This document shows positions 1 to 15,858 of a DNA stretch of 64,000 nt, in pieces (the stretch's first letter is position 1; each line of letters starts with the position of its first letter). The notes beneath the pieces were generated by a model. The model did not search any database. It was given only the letters and a program-made list of their open reading frames with translations, and was not told where the DNA came from. The position numbers and the translations under genes were made by a program. This stretch comes from Musa acuminata AAA Group (taxonomy: Eukaryota; Streptophyta; Magnoliopsida; Zingiberales; Musaceae): the NCBI RefSeq assembly GCF_036884655.1, contig NC_088335.1, positions 41,251,001 through 41,315,000 on the forward strand. Direction: 5' to 3'.

Positions 1-138
1 TCTAGAAGTAGTTCACGCATGAGTAGGAGCAAGTCAAGATCAAGAAAAGATATTATTTGCTATAATTGTGGTGAGAAAGGACATTACAAGAACCAATGTA
101 AGCAACCTAAGAAGAGCAAAAAAAAGGAAAAGAAGTGA
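1..138 (+). pseudogene. gag C-terminus with CCHC zinc knuckle (element A)
   Basis: Frame 1 gives an Arg/Ser-rich stretch and then the knuckle CYNCGEKGHYKNQC (bases 58-99; CX2CX4HX4C intact), followed by a Lys-rich tail and a TGA at 136-138. This is the nucleocapsid end of a copia Gag, which binds genomic RNA during particle assembly. The N-terminal Gag domain is outside the window. In relatives gag and pol form one frame, so the stop probably marks decay. Confidence 0.85.
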
Positions 139-237
139 AGTCTATAGAGTCAAAAGATAATATCATAGTTATAGTGCAGGGTGGTGATTATTTGATTTTG
201 TCTCCTTCTGATGATATTTTTTCTTGTGTGTGTTAGG

Positions 238-788
238 ATCTTGAGTGGGTGATTGACATAGGTGCTTCTTATCATGCTACACCACGAAGGGAGTTTTTGG
301 CTACATATAGGTCTGAAAATTTTTGTGTTGTCAAGATGGGCAACTATGGCATAGTAGACATCATAGGCATCGGTGATATCCATTTAAATATCAACCTTGG
401 TTGCAAGTTGGTGCTTAAGGATGTGAGGCATGTGGTTGACTTGAGGCTGAATTTAATTTCAATTGGAAGGCTAGATGATGAAGACTATAATAGCAGATTT
501 CATAGAGGGCAATGGAAGCTCAATAAGGGTTCTCTTGTGATAGCTAATATAAAGAAATATTATACTTTGTACAGGTTGCAGGCTAAAGCTTATGGTGAGC
601 AGTTAAATGCTATAGAAAAAGACTTCAGTATGGAGTTGTGGTATAGGCGACTGTGACACATGAGCGAAAAGGGGCTGTAAGCTCTTTCCAAGAGAGAAGT
701 ATTACCAGACCTTAGAGGTATACATCTGAACCCTTGTATTGATTGTTTGGCAGGTAAATAACATAGAGTTTCATTTGCTAGTCCTACT
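238..788 (+). pseudogene. protease and GAG-pre-integrase region (element A)
   Basis: The reading WVIDIGASYHATP matches the copia aspartic protease active site, but the usual D-S-G is D-I-G, a change expected to abolish activity. The frame then gives LNLISIGRLD and an LWYRRL motif, which starts the GAG-pre-integrase zinc-binding domain. A TGA follows at about 654-656, and that domain continues through further stops, with CIDCLAGK near 738-762. The element B copy at 16130-16393 is the same region. Confidence 0.82.
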
Positions 789-1658
789 TTGTCTAGAAAA
801 ATACATGCCTTAGACCGTGTTTGTATAGATGTATATGGTCCTTTGAGGACAAAAATTCCTGGTGGATCTGTTGATGTTCTTAGTATAAGTGGTGCACTTT
901 ATTTTGTCACTTTTATAGATGATTTTTCTAGGGCCTATGCTTTGAAGACCAAAGATCAGGTTATTAATGTCTTCAAAGAGTTTCATGCTAGGGTTGAAAG
1001 GGAGGCAGAAAGGCAATTAAAATACATAAGATCAGATAATGGTGGTGAGTATATAGGATTATTTAATAATTATTGTAGGTCACATGGAATCCAACATGAG
1101 ATGACAGTTCTTGGTACACCTCAGCATAATGCAATTGTAGAGAGGATGAACCACACCATCATGGAAAAGATCAAATGTATGCTTTCACAGGCCAAGCTAC
1201 CCAAAAGGTTTTGGGATGAGGCTTTGAGGACTGCAGTTGATGTGAACAACTTATCACCATGTACAGCCCTAGATGGTGATGTTGCAGAGCATGTATGGTC
1301 AGGGAAAGGTGTTTCCTACAAGTATTTGAGAGTGTTTGGTTGTCGTGCATTTGCACATATTTCATACAATGAGAGGTCCAAGCTAGATGATAAGTCTAAA
1401 GAATGTATTTTTCTTGGCTACTCACATGATTATTTTGGTTATAGGCTTTGGGATCCAGAAAAGCATAAGGTATTTAGAAGTAGAGACGTAGTCTTCTTTG
1501 AGGATCAAACTTTTGAAGATTTGAAGAAGAAGGCACTAGCCAATACTTCTGCAGAAGCATTAGCAGATTATGATCCAATTACTCCTCTAGTATATCAGGG
1601 TGATGAGGGAGATGTGCAAGAAAATAGTATAGAGCTTGATATTGATATACCTATATGA
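789..1658 (+). pseudogene. integrase core and C-terminal region (element A)
   Basis: This 289-residue open stretch carries the retroviral-type integrase core. The catalytic triad is visible as D in CIDVYGPL, D in RSDNGGEY and E in NAIVERMN, with D-35-E-type spacing. It continues into the copia C-terminal signature KSKECIFLGYSHDYFGYRLW. Integrase inserts the double-stranded cDNA into host chromosomes. The segment itself is intact, but upstream and downstream stops isolate it from the rest of pol. In element B the same region is joined directly to RT by a deletion. Confidence 0.88.
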
Positions 1659-1668
1659 CATGTTGAGC

Positions 1669-3331
1669 AAGAAGAAGTTGGAGAGTAACTTCCCATAGAA
1701 CCTCAATTGAGAAAATCTTTTAGACAATGTCAACCTTCCAAAAGGTACTCTACAGATGAGTATGTGATGATTACTGATGCAGGTGAACCAAAGAGTTACC
1801 AGGAAGCAGTTGAAGAAAGAGAAGTTGTTAGTTGCTATGCAGGAAGAGATGAATGCTCTTCAGAAGAACCACACTTATGATTTGGTGCTATTACCAAATG
1901 GAATGAATGCCTTGAAGAACAAGTGGGTTTTCAGGTTGAAGACTCAAGAATATTATTCTTAACCAAAGTACAAAGCTAGATTGGTTGTGAAAGGCTTTGG
2001 TTAAAAGAAATGTATTGACTTTGAAGAGATTTTTTCTCCTATTGTTAAAATATCTTCTATTCGTGTTGCTCTTGGTATTGCTACTAGCCAGGACTTGGAG
2101 GTTGAACAGTTAGATGTGAAGACAGCTTTCCTTCATGGGGATTTGGAGGAGGAAATTTATATGGAGCAACCAGAAGGCTTCAAAGTCAAAGGTAAAGAGA
2201 ACTTTGTCTACAAATTGAAGAAGAGCTTGTATGGGCTAAAGCAAGCTCCAAGACAGTGGTATAGAAAGTTTGATTCATTTATGATAGAAAATGGATACAA
2301 AAGAACGGCTTCAGATCATTATGTGTACATCAAATGGTTTGGTGAGGATTTTATTATTCTCTTACTTTATATTGATGACATACTTATCCTTGAGAAAGAT
2401 GTCTAAAATTGACAGATTGAAGAAGGAGCTAAGTGACTCTTTTGCAATGAAGGACATGGGGCCAGCAAAGCAAATACTGGGTATGCAGATTTCCCGTGAT
2501 AGGAAAAATAAGAAGATTTGGTTGTCACAAGAGAAATATATCGAGAAGGTATTGGAAAGATTCAGTATGAGCAATGCAAAACCAGTTGGTTCTCCTCTTG
2601 TAGGTCACTTCAAGTTGTACCCAGAACAGAGTCCGTCAAGTGATGAGGAGAAGAAAAAAATGCAAAAGGTTCCTTATGCTTTAGCAATTTGAAGTTTAAT
2701 GTATGCAATGGTATGTACGAGGCTAGACATCACATATGCAGTTGGTGTTACTAGCAGATTTCTTGCAAATCCAAGCAAAGAGCACTGGATAGTAGTGAAG
2801 TGGATTTTTAGATATCTCAGAGGGAGCTCTAAGGTTTGTTTAAGCTTTGGAGGTGGACCACATGTGTTGACAGGTTACACAGATGCTGATATGGCAAGAT
2901 ATATAGATACGAGGAAGTCTACTTCAGGTTATGTACTTACTTTTGTAGGGGGAGCTGTGTCATGGCAATCTAGGTTGTAAATGTGTATTGCTCTCTCCAC
3001 CATAGAAGCAGAATATATTGCTGCTACAGAGGTATGCAAAGAAATGTTATGGATGAAAGAATTCTTACAAGAATTGGGGCTGAAATAAAAAAATTATGTG
3101 GTACATTATGACAACCAGAATGACATCCATTTGTGTAAGAGCCCAATGTTTCATTCTAAGTCAAAGCATATAGATGTCAGATACCACTAGATTCGAAATG
3201 TATTTAAAGAGAAGCAGTTGCAACTTCAGAAAATTCACACAGATGACAACGGAGCAGATATGTTGACAAAAACTTTACCAAAAGAAAGATAGGAGATTTG
3301 CCGACAGTTGGTCGGCATGGTTTCACATTGA
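1669..3331 (+). pseudogene. reverse transcriptase and RNase H (element A)
   Basis: RT motifs run in order: KNKWVFRLK (about 1914-1943), VKTAFLHGDLEEEIYMEQPEG, KKSLYGLKQAPRQWY, and the catalytic YIDD near 2371-2382. RNase H follows with TGYTDADMA, RKSTSGY, STIEAEYIAA and the closing DMLTKTLPK. Frame changes occur near 1820 and near 2400, and stops lie near 1960, 2004, 2692, 2980 and 3087, so no functional polyprotein can be made. The last recognisable codon is followed by a TGA at 3329-3331, about 30 bases before the polypurine tract. Confidence 0.88.
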
Positions 3332-3361
3332 GGAGTTATGGGACAGTCTCCCTTATGGGCT

Positions 3362-3373
3362 GAAGGGGGAGGT
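3362..3373 (+). promoter_or_regulatory. polypurine tract (plus-strand primer site), element A
   Basis: GAAGGGGGAGGT abuts the TG that begins the LTR. This is the expected position and composition for the RNase H-resistant primer of second-strand synthesis. Element B has the matching tract, more mutated, at 14045-14055 on the minus strand. Confidence 0.8.
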
Positions 3374-3970
3374 TGTTGAGTTGACAGCCCATATTCAGCC
3401 AATGTGAGCTTTATTAGCCCACACCCCCTCTTAACCTAACCCAAGATCAATATAAGGAGGTGTGGTGGCTGCGTTTTGAAAAGGAGGTGGCTGCGTTTTT
3501 TGGGCAGAAAAGGGCAGCAACGTGGTGATCTTCGCAGCTGCAAAGAGGAGAAGAAAAAGGCAGAAAAACAAGAGAAAGAAAGGGAAGAAAACAAGGACAA
3601 TGCAAAGAGACTGTTCTCAATCATCTAGTAGTGTTCTCATCTTATGTTAGATCAAATCTACAATAGACTCTTGTTGTGATTACTTGGGGAGGTTTTAGAT
3701 ATCGTGGACAGTGACATGATCCTTGTATCCTAGTTATTCTCTTGTGATTGTTGCTAGGGTTTAGGGCAAGAGATTGAGATTTGTATATTCATTATTCTCA
3801 TAGTGGATTATCTCTAGTTTGCCCCATGGTTTTTACCCTTCACATTGGAGGGGTTTTCCACGTATATCTTGGTGTTATATTTGATTGTGATTTCATTTAA
3901 TTCCGCTACATATCATGGCCTGCTAGTATTTGTTCATATACAAAGGTTATTCCGCTTCATATCCCCATCA
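3374..3970 (+). repeat. 3' LTR of element A (597 bp)
   Basis: Starts TGTTGAGTTGACAGCCC and ends ATCCCCATCA (TG...CA). It aligns along its length with the LTRs of element B in reverse complement. A TATA-like TATAAGG at 3451-3457 probably marks the U3 promoter. The boundary is set by the polypurine tract on the left and by loss of similarity to B on the right. Confidence 0.85.
3451..3457 (+). promoter_or_regulatory. TATA-like box in LTR of element A
   Basis: TATAAGG lies about 77 bases inside the LTR, downstream of the U3 start. It is the only TATA-like string in the expected part of U3. Assigned by position; no transcript evidence. Confidence 0.4.
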
Positions 3971-4719
3971 CAATTTGTCATATTTCTCTCCCTTTATCAT
4001 CAACAAAAAGGAGAATCATTCAACAATGCGTGTGGAAAAAAATTGAAGCAAGTTCCACACCAATTTATCCAAGTTACCAAAAATGAGAAGTTAAGCAAAA
4101 ACTTAGCATGATAACTACTTTTTGAATAAGCTAATATTTTTACTTTGGATGCGCAAAAATTTTTTGGTTCTTAGATGTGCAAGTTTCTTTCTTTCTTTAT
4201 CATAAAAATAAGAAGAAGAGGACGAAGGGTAAGGAAAGAATCCATTAAGAAACCAAATTCATGAAAGGATTTGAACTAAGTAAAATTCAAAATGATAAGT
4301 TTTATTAAATCACTCTTCAATTTTAACAAAGTGAAGGGATTCATGAAAAGGATCAAGATATCCATATGAAATCAAATCATCATTCTTGCAAGTGATCATC
4401 ACACACTAAAAATTCATAAAATTCTTCTTTCATGAGAAGTGTAAGGAAGAATTCATAAGAAAGAAGAATCATATGAAGGATAAAAAGAAATCCATGAATA
4501 AAACTTCATAAATCAAATCTGTTTCTCATTAAAAATTTACAAGAGTAAAATCTATAAGAGATGCCTTTGTTAATGATTTTCATGAGTGAAGGAACTAATG
4601 ATATCAAAATTATTAAGTTTGTATGAAATAAATTTGATCCAAGTAGATAGATATTTCATGAAAGCCTTATTAAAAAAAATCGAGAAAGTATGGAAAAGAT
4701 ATACATCAAATTCATGCGA
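3971..4719 (-). other. non-coding 3' tail of element C
   Basis: AT-rich sequence with no supported ORF. Read on the minus strand, its left part contains TTTTTGTTGATGATAAAG, matching the tail of element E near 54020-54035 (TTTTTGTTGATAACAAAG). It is therefore the spacer between pol and 3' LTR typical of these elements. Element A sits immediately to its left. Confidence 0.6.
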
Positions 4720-6240
4720 ATAATTTAACATCCCTAACTCCCTTCTAATAAAATTAAATTATTCTTTATTTAAAGGTTTTGTAAAGATATATGCTAATTA
4801 ATGTTTTGTATTAATAAACTCTAAAGATATGTTATGGTTATTAACATGATCTCTTCTAAAATGATGCATAATGTCAATATATTTAGTTCTGGAGTGTTAA
4901 ATAAGATTTTTTGTTAAACATATTACACTTGTGTTATCATATTTTATGGGAATATTCCTAAGATAAATTTTATAATCTTCTAATGTATTTTTTATCCATA
5001 CAATTTGTGCGCACTAGCCGCTATATATTCGACTTCGGTTATAGATAGTGCAACTGAGTTTTGTTTCTTGGAAGACTAAGAGATGACCTAAGAATTAACA
5101 TATTCCGGATGTGCTTTTTCTATTTAATCTACATCTAGCAAAATCCACATCAGCATAAGTAATTAATTCAAAGTTTTCATATTTTAGATACCATAATCCT
5201 ATATTAATAGTTCCTTTAAGATATATAAAAATTCTTTTAACCATTTTAAGATGAGATAGCTTAGGATTAGATTGAAACATAGCATAAAGTCCTATGCTAA
5301 AGATAATGTCCGATCTAGTTGCGATGAGGTATAGTAAACTACCTATCATACCCATATAAGCTTTTTGATCAAAGCTTTCTCCACTTTTGTTAATGTCTAA
5401 CTTAGTGGAGGTACTCATAGAAGTATTGATGGTCTTTAAACTATCCATATAAAATCATTTTAGCAAGTCTAATGCATATTTTGTTTAACTAAGAAAAATA
5501 CCATCACTAAGTTGTTTGATTTATAAGCCTAAAAAGAAAGTTAATTCACCCATTAAACTCATTTTAAACTATTGGCTTATGCTCTAGGCAAACGATTCGC
5601 ATAAGGATTCATTTGTAGAACCAAAAATAATATCATCAACATAAATTTGAATAATAAAAAAATATTTTTCAGAACTTTTAATAAATTATATAATATCGAC
5701 CTTGCCTTTAGATAAATTATTTTGGATAAAAAAGGAGCTAAGTCTCTCGTACCAAGCCCTTGGGACTTATTTTAATCCATTGAGAGCTTTAGTCAATTTA
5801 AACACATAATTTAGAAAATTATCACTCTCAAATCTGTGAGGTTATTCAACATAAAATTTTTCGAAAATAAAGCCATTGAGAAAAGCACTTTTAACATCCA
5901 TTTGAAATAACTTGAAATTATTACTATTAGAATAGGCAAGGAGCATCCTTATGATTTTTAATCGTGTCATAGGAGTGAAAGTTTTTTCATAATCGATACC
6001 TTCTTTTTGGTTGAAACTCTTGGTCACTAATCTAGCCTTGTTTCTAACCACAATACTAATTTTATCTTGTTTATTTCTAAAGACCCATTTAGTACCAATA
6101 ACTAAATAGTCATTTGGCCTCGGAACAAGCTTCCACACCTTATTTCTCTCAAATTAGTTTAACTCTTCTTGCATTGCGATAACCCATGAATTATCTTTAG
6201 GGCTTCGTTAATGCATTTTAGTTCAATTTGAGAAAGAAAA
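4720..6240 (-). pseudogene. reverse transcriptase and RNase H remnant (element C)
   Basis: On the minus strand: GTKWVFRNK and VKSAFLNGF (5842-6138), then YVDD-region remnants around 5640, then MIGSLLYLIATRSDI and NRKSTSGIC (5095-5448), and finally [12 protein letters not shown] with IFTKPLNK near 4760-4960. These are the fingers, palm and RNase H parts of a copia pol in correct order. Stops and frameshifts separate every block. Element D2 at 36960-38400 carries the same protein with fewer lesions. Confidence 0.83.
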
Positions 6241-7740
6241 GCAGCGTTGGCATAAAAATTATTAAGAGAAGAATGAGTTTAAACCCCTTTTGATGTGTCT
6301 CATATAATTAGCTCCTTAGGATGAACATCTATATATTTCCATTCCCTCGGTAAGGATGTTTCGGAAGAAGATATATCCAAGTTGCTAATTGGGAGAGAGG
6401 GTTCATTTAAATTTAAATTGTCAAAATTAAGATCATCATCAAACCCATTTTTCTTAAATTCAGAGATTTCATTAAAGACAATATGAATAGACTCTTCTAT
6501 GACGAAAGTTCTTTTATTAAAGATAGAAATAATTTTGAAATAGAAGAATAACCAAAAAATGCCTTCATCAGAGTTTGCATCAAACTTTCCTAAGGCATCT
6601 TTTTCATTCAAGATAAAACATTTACAACCAAAAACTTTAAAGAACAAAATATTAGGTTTTTTTGTCATTCCATAATTCATAAGGAGTTTTAGAAAGTAAT
6701 AGTTTTACTAGGATCCTATTCATGACATAGCATATCATATTAATGGCTTTGTCTCAAAAATATTTGGGTAGGCTATGTTCATTTAACATGGTTCTTACCA
6801 TTTCTTATAAATTTTTATTTTTTTCTTTCTACTACTCCATTTTGTTGAGGATTTCTCGGAGTAGAGAAATTATGGTTATATCCATTAGATTTAGAAAAAT
6901 TTTGGAAATTATACTTTTGAAATTCGTCACCGTGATCACTCCGAATTGATAAAATCATAAAGTCTTTTTCATTTTGAATAAGTTTACAAAACTTAAAAAA
7001 AATATCTAGAGTAATCACTTTTATGTGCCAAGAAGTAAGTCCAAGTATATCTACTATATTCATCCACAATAATAAAAGCGTATTTGCTACCTCTTAGGCT
7101 TGATGTATTAATTGGTCCAAACAAATTCATATGGATCAATTGCATTAGTCTAGAGGTGTTTATTTGATTCTTTAATTTGAAACTACCTTTTATTTGTTTT
7201 TCTAGTTGACAATGTATCACACACATTATCTTTAACAAACTTAATATTAGAAATATCTCTTACAAGTTCTTTAAATGAGATTTAAGAGATTAGTTTTATG
7301 CTAGCGTGACCTAATCTCCTATGCCAAAGCCAAGCATCATCATTCAAAACCAAAATATACATTTCATCACAAAGATCATCAATGTCGATGGTGTATACAT
7401 TATTTTATTTTATGGCAATCATAGAGATATTTTTATGTGATTGTTCAATAATGCAAGCATTTGATTCAAATCTAATGACGTATCCTTTATCACAAATTGA
7501 CTGATGCTCAAAAGATTATGCTTTAAACTATCAACCAACAACACATCTTTAATTAAAATGTTGGATTTGTTATCTATTGTTCCTTTGTCAATGATTTTAC
7601 CATTGTTGTTATCTCCAAATATGACATACCCTTCGTCTAGGTTAGTGAGCTTAGAGAATTTAGATGGATCTTCGGTCATGTGCCTTGAGCATCCACTATC
7701 AAGGTACTATCTCTTGCTCCTACCTTGTGATAGTAAATAT
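6241..7740 (-). pseudogene. protease, GAG-pre-integrase and integrase remnant (element C)
   Basis: The protease active site region reads LDSGCSRHMTEDPSKFSKL near 7640-7710, with D-S-G intact. The zinc-binding HRRLG region lies around 7280-7330. The integrase core follows as HMNLFGPI, SIRSDHGDEF and PQQNGVVERK (6815-7238), so all three acidic residues are present. The C-terminal part contains KVFGCKCFILNEKDALGKF (6560-6660). Several frame breaks split it. Confidence 0.83.
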
Positions 7741-9112
7741 TTTTACAAAAGAGGGTGATTTTTAGGTAACCATTTGACCTTGAGTGCCTCAAAAATCAAT
7801 CTACTTAACTTATCATGTTGCATTGAGTCATTTGAGGTTCCTTTAGGAACTCAAATCAATTTATGTGGATTATATCTCTTAAATGGATATTTATAAGTAA
7901 TTTATCCGAGTTTACAACAAAAGTTACATTTAGTGTGGGGTGATATATGCACGGTAAGATATTTAACAAAGGTGGTTGAATTTTGATGAGAGATACTTAC
8001 AAATCCGATTCCACCTCTTCAATTAATGTGACCCTTATTTACAAGGATCATGTTCAAAGACTTACTACTAACCTCAAACTTTTCTAAGATTTCTTTGAAT
8101 AGTAAGTTTTCCTTCTTAAGTGTCTCTAAGTATTCACACTTAGTACATAGAGGCAAAGAAGGATTATTATGCTTAAGTTTTTCAAATTCAACATTTAAAA
8201 TGACATGCTCCTTTTTTAAAGAGTTATACTTTTCACTCAAAGTTCTACATTCATCAAATAATTCATGAAAAGCACTTAAAAGCTCATAAAAAGATAAATT
8301 TGTATCTAATGAACTACTTACCTCATCTACGATAGCCATTAATACATAGTTGGTGATCTCCTTGTTGCTTTGTTCTTTGCCTTCGAAATCGCTCGAGTCA
8401 TCCCACGTTGTTTGGAGCATTTTCTTCTTCTTTGGTTGCTTTTTCTTTACTTGGGAACATTCGTTTTTAAAATAATCCGAATTCTTGCATTCATAGCATA
8501 TAACTTGTTCTTTCTTGGGTTCAATTTTATTTTTAGTATCAGTTTTAAATTTATTTATTTTTATGAATTTTTTTTAACTTTCTTGTCAAAAGTGCCAAGT
8601 CATAATTATAGTCATCATCACTTGAATTTTCATTCAAGTGGTCTTCACAAGTTCTTAGTATTATATCATTCTCGTTCTTTGGAAGGTTATTCTTAAGCTC
8701 TTTATGAACATTGCAAGTCATCTCATAGGTTATTAATGACCCAATAAATTCTTTAAGAGGAAAATTATTCAAGTCGGTGGCCTCTTGTTTGACCGTTACT
8801 TTAGGGTCCCAACTCTTTGGAAGGGATCTCAAAATTTTATTAATAAGTTCAAAATTAAAAAAAATTTTACCAAGTCCTTTGAGACCATTGATGACATCCG
8901 TAAATCGGGTGTATATGTCTCAAATGGTTTCATTTTGTTTCATCCAAAACAACTCATAGCTATGGACTAAAAGATTAATTTTGGACTCCTTTACTCTATT
9001 GATACCTTTATGAGTGATTTCGAGTATGTACCAAATATCAAAAGTTATTTCATAAATAGACACTTGATTGAACTCGTTTTTATCTAAAGCGCAAAACAAG
9101 GCATTGTGCTCA
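7741..9112 (-). pseudogene. gag remnant (element C)
   Basis: Blocks match the Gag of element D1: NALFCALDKNEFN at the truncated left end (about 9060-9112), then SLPKSWDPKV and LITYEMTCN (8551-8832), a knuckle CYECKNSDYFKNEC with His replaced by Tyr (about 8480-8510), a coiled-coil stretch (8019-8420), and a second degraded knuckle near 7900-7930. Gag packages the element RNA. The start of the protein is missing because the copy ends at the tandem array. Confidence 0.8.
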
Positions 9113-13307
<4,195 letters not shown>

Positions 13308-14044
13308 TATGGGATATAAAGAGAAATAAACTTTTGTATATAAACAAATATTAGTAGATCATAACACGCAACGAAATTAAATGAAATCATAATCAAATAG
13401 AATACCAAGATATACGTGAAAAATCCCTCTAATGTGAAGAGTAAAACTCATGGGATAAACTAAAGATAATCTACTATGAGAATAATAAATATATAAATCT
13501 CAATCTTTTGCCAAAAACCCTAGTAACAATTACAAGAGAATAACTGATCAAGATATATATGGAAAACCCCTCTAATGTGAAGGGTAAAAATCATAGGGCA
13601 AACTAGAGATAATTCACTATGAGAATAATGAATATACAAATCTCAATCTCTTATCCAAAACCCTAGCAACAATTACAAGAGAATAACTGGGATACAAGGA
13701 TTACATCACTGTGCACAATATCTAAATTCTCCTCAAGTAATCAGAGTAAGAATTTACTATAGATCTGATCTAACTGAGATGAAAATACCACTAGATGATT
13801 GAGAACAGTCTCATTGTCCTTGTCTTCTTCCCTCTCTTTCTCTTGTTTTTTTGTCTTGTTCTCCTTCTTTTCTTTGAAATCACGTGGCTGCAATTTTCGC
13901 CCTTGCTGTTGCCCTTTTTCTACCTCTTTTTCATAGCAACTACACTCCCTCTAATATGATTTAGGGTTAGGTATTAGAGGAGGTGGGCTGTGGGCTGTTA
14001 AAGCCTACCATGGGCTGAACCCACTATGGGCTATCAACCTAACA
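13308..14044 (-). repeat. 3' LTR of element B (~737 bp, with internal duplication)
   Basis: Reverse-complement start TGTTAGGTTGATAGCCC at 14044; the end is near 13308. It is about 180 bases longer than the 5' LTR, mainly because a 143-base segment is tandemly duplicated (13406-13548 and 13549-13691). The left boundary is approximate within a few bases. Confidence 0.8.
13406..13691. repeat. 143-bp tandem duplication inside LTR
   Basis: The strings CAAGATATA and AATAACTG recur 143 bases apart (13406/13549 and 13539/13682), with matching sequence between them. The 5' LTR has a single copy. The two units differ at several positions. Confidence 0.85.
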
Positions 14045-14055
14045 ATTTTCTCCTT
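14045..14055 (-). promoter_or_regulatory. polypurine tract, element B
   Basis: Minus strand AAGGAGAAAAT directly before the TG of the 3' LTR. It corresponds to GAAGGGGGAGGT in element A but with interruptions. Confidence 0.65.
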
Positions 14056-14059
14056 CAGC

Positions 14060-15148
14060 CCATAAGGGAAGCTATCTCATGACTCCTCAATATGAAGCCA
14101 TGCTGACCAGTTGTCAGCATATCTTATGTCTTTCTTTTGGTAAGGTCTTTGTTAACATGTCTGCTCCATTGTTATCTATGTGAATTTTCTGATGTTGCAA
14201 CTGCTTCTCTTCAAGTACATTTCAAATCTAGTGGTATTTGACATCTATATGCTTTGACTTGGAATGAAAAATTGGGTTCTTACACAAATGGATGACACTC
14301 TGGCTATCACAATGCACCACATAATTTTTCTATTTCAGCCTCAATTCTTGCAAGAATTCTTTTATCCATAATATTTCTTTGCATACCTCTATAGCAGCAA
14401 TATATTCTGCCTCTATGGTGGAGAGAGCAATACACCTTTATAATCTGGATTGCTATGACACAACTCTCCCTACAAAAGTAAGTACATAACCTGATGTGGA
14501 CTTCCTCGTATCTGTATCTCTTGCCATCATCTGTGTAACTTATCAACACAGGTGGTCTACCTCTAAAGCTTAAACAAACCTTAGAGTTCCCTCTGAGATA
14601 TCTAAAAATCTACTTCACTACTATCTAGTGCTCTTTACTTGGATTTGCAAGAAATCTATTAGTAACACCCATTGCATATACGATATCTAGCCTCGTACAT
14701 ACTATTGCATATATTAAACTTCCAACTATTGAAGCATAAGAAACTTTTTGCATTTTCTCCTTCTTCTCATCGCTTGATGGACTCTGTTTTGAGCACAACT
14801 TGAAGATACCTACAAGAGGAGAACCAACTGGCTTTGCATTGCTCATACTGAACCTTTCCAATACCTTCTCAATGTATTTCTCCTGTGACAATCAAATCTT
14901 CTTAGTTTTTCTATCACGGGAAATCTACATACCCATTGTTGGCCCCATATCCTTTATTGCAAAAGACTCACTCAGTTCCTTCTTCAACCTATCAATTTTA
15001 GACATATCTTTCCCAAAAAAAGCATATCATCAATATAAAGTAAAAGAATAATAAAATTCTCACCAAACCATTTGATGTACGCACAATGATCTGAAGTCGT
15101 TCTTTTGTATCAATTTTCTATCATAAATGAATTAAATTTTCTATACCA
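14060..15148 (-). pseudogene. partial reverse transcriptase and RNase H (element B)
   Basis: Minus-strand blocks match element A: the YIDD region near 15035-15050, SQEKYIEKVLERFSMSNAK and YAIVCTRLDIVYAMGVT (14625-14891), then RNase H remnants to about 14060. The N-terminal half of RT is absent. At 15148/15149 the sequence jumps from integrase (VVFFE) straight to the WYRKF motif, skipping the equivalent of bases 1503-2256 of element A. Stops and frameshifts are frequent. Confidence 0.82.
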
Positions 15149-15858
15149 CTCAAAGAAGACTACATCTCTGCTTCTAAACACTTTCTGCTTTCTGGATCCC
15201 AAAGCCTGTAACCAAAATGATCATGTAAGTAGTCAAGAAAAATTCATTCTTTTGTCTTACCATCCAGCTTGGACCTCTTATTGTCTAGAATATATGCAAA
15301 TGCACAACAACCAAACACTCTCAAATGCTTGTAGGAAATATCTTTCTCTGACCATATATGCTCTGCAACATCACCATATAGGGATGTATATGGTGACAAG
15401 TTGATCACATCAACTACAGTTCTCAAAGCCTCATCCCAAAACTTTTTGGGTAGCTTGGCTTGTGAAAGCATACATCTGATCTTTTCTATGATGGTGCAGT
15501 TCATCCTCTTTGCAATTGTATTATGCTGAGTTATACTAGGAACTATCATCTCATGTGACCTACAATAATCATTAAATAACCCCGTGTACTCACCACCATT
15601 ATATGATCTTATGCATTTCAATTATCTTACTGTCTCCCTTTCAACCCTAGAATGAAATTCTTTGAAGATATTAATAATCAGATCTTTAGTCTTCAAAGCA
15701 TAGGTCCAAACTTTCCTGAAAAAATCATATATAAAAGTGACAAAATAAAGTGCACCACTTATACTAGGAACATCAATAGATCCACAAGAAGTTTGTGTCC
15801 TCAAAGGACCATATACATTTGTATAAACACGGTCTAAAGCATGCATTTTTCTAGACAA
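15149..15858 (-). pseudogene. integrase remnant (element B)
   Basis: Two adjacent frames (15622-15858 and 15244-15621) encode the integrase core and C-terminal region of element A's relative. TNVYGPL replaces the first Asp motif with Asn, and RSYNGGEY replaces the second Asp (RSDNGGEY in A) with Tyr, so two catalytic acids are lost. LRVFGCCAFAYI follows. Confidence 0.82.

Larger units (their letters stand above)
1..3970 (+). mobile_element. Element A: Ty1/copia (Tork/Tnt1-like), 5' end outside window
   Basis: The order gag zinc knuckle, protease, integrase, reverse transcriptase, RNase H, polypurine tract and 3' LTR is readable on the + strand; integrase before RT defines Ty1/copia. The 5' LTR and most of gag lie left of the window. 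The RT wording (VKTAFLHGDLEEEIY, YIDD) and the roughly 0.6-kb LTR fit the Tork/Tnt1 lineage. The pol frame is broken by several stops and at least two frameshifts, so the copy is dead. It is a close relative of element B. The sequence right of its LTR is the 3' tail of element C, so A inserted into C. Confidence 0.92.
3971..9112 (-). mobile_element. Element C: Ty1/copia (SIRE/Maximus-like), truncated
   Basis: Gag, protease, integrase, RT and RNase H fragments run leftward on the minus strand. Motifs such as HNFSTPRNPQQNGVVERK and VKSAFLNGF, and a Gag with a long coiled coil, fit the SIRE/Maximus lineage. The 5' end stops inside gag at about 9112, where the 1-kb tandem array starts. The 3' tail (3971-4719) is interrupted by element A, so any 3' LTR lies left of the window. 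Many stops and frameshifts mark it as old. Confidence 0.88.
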
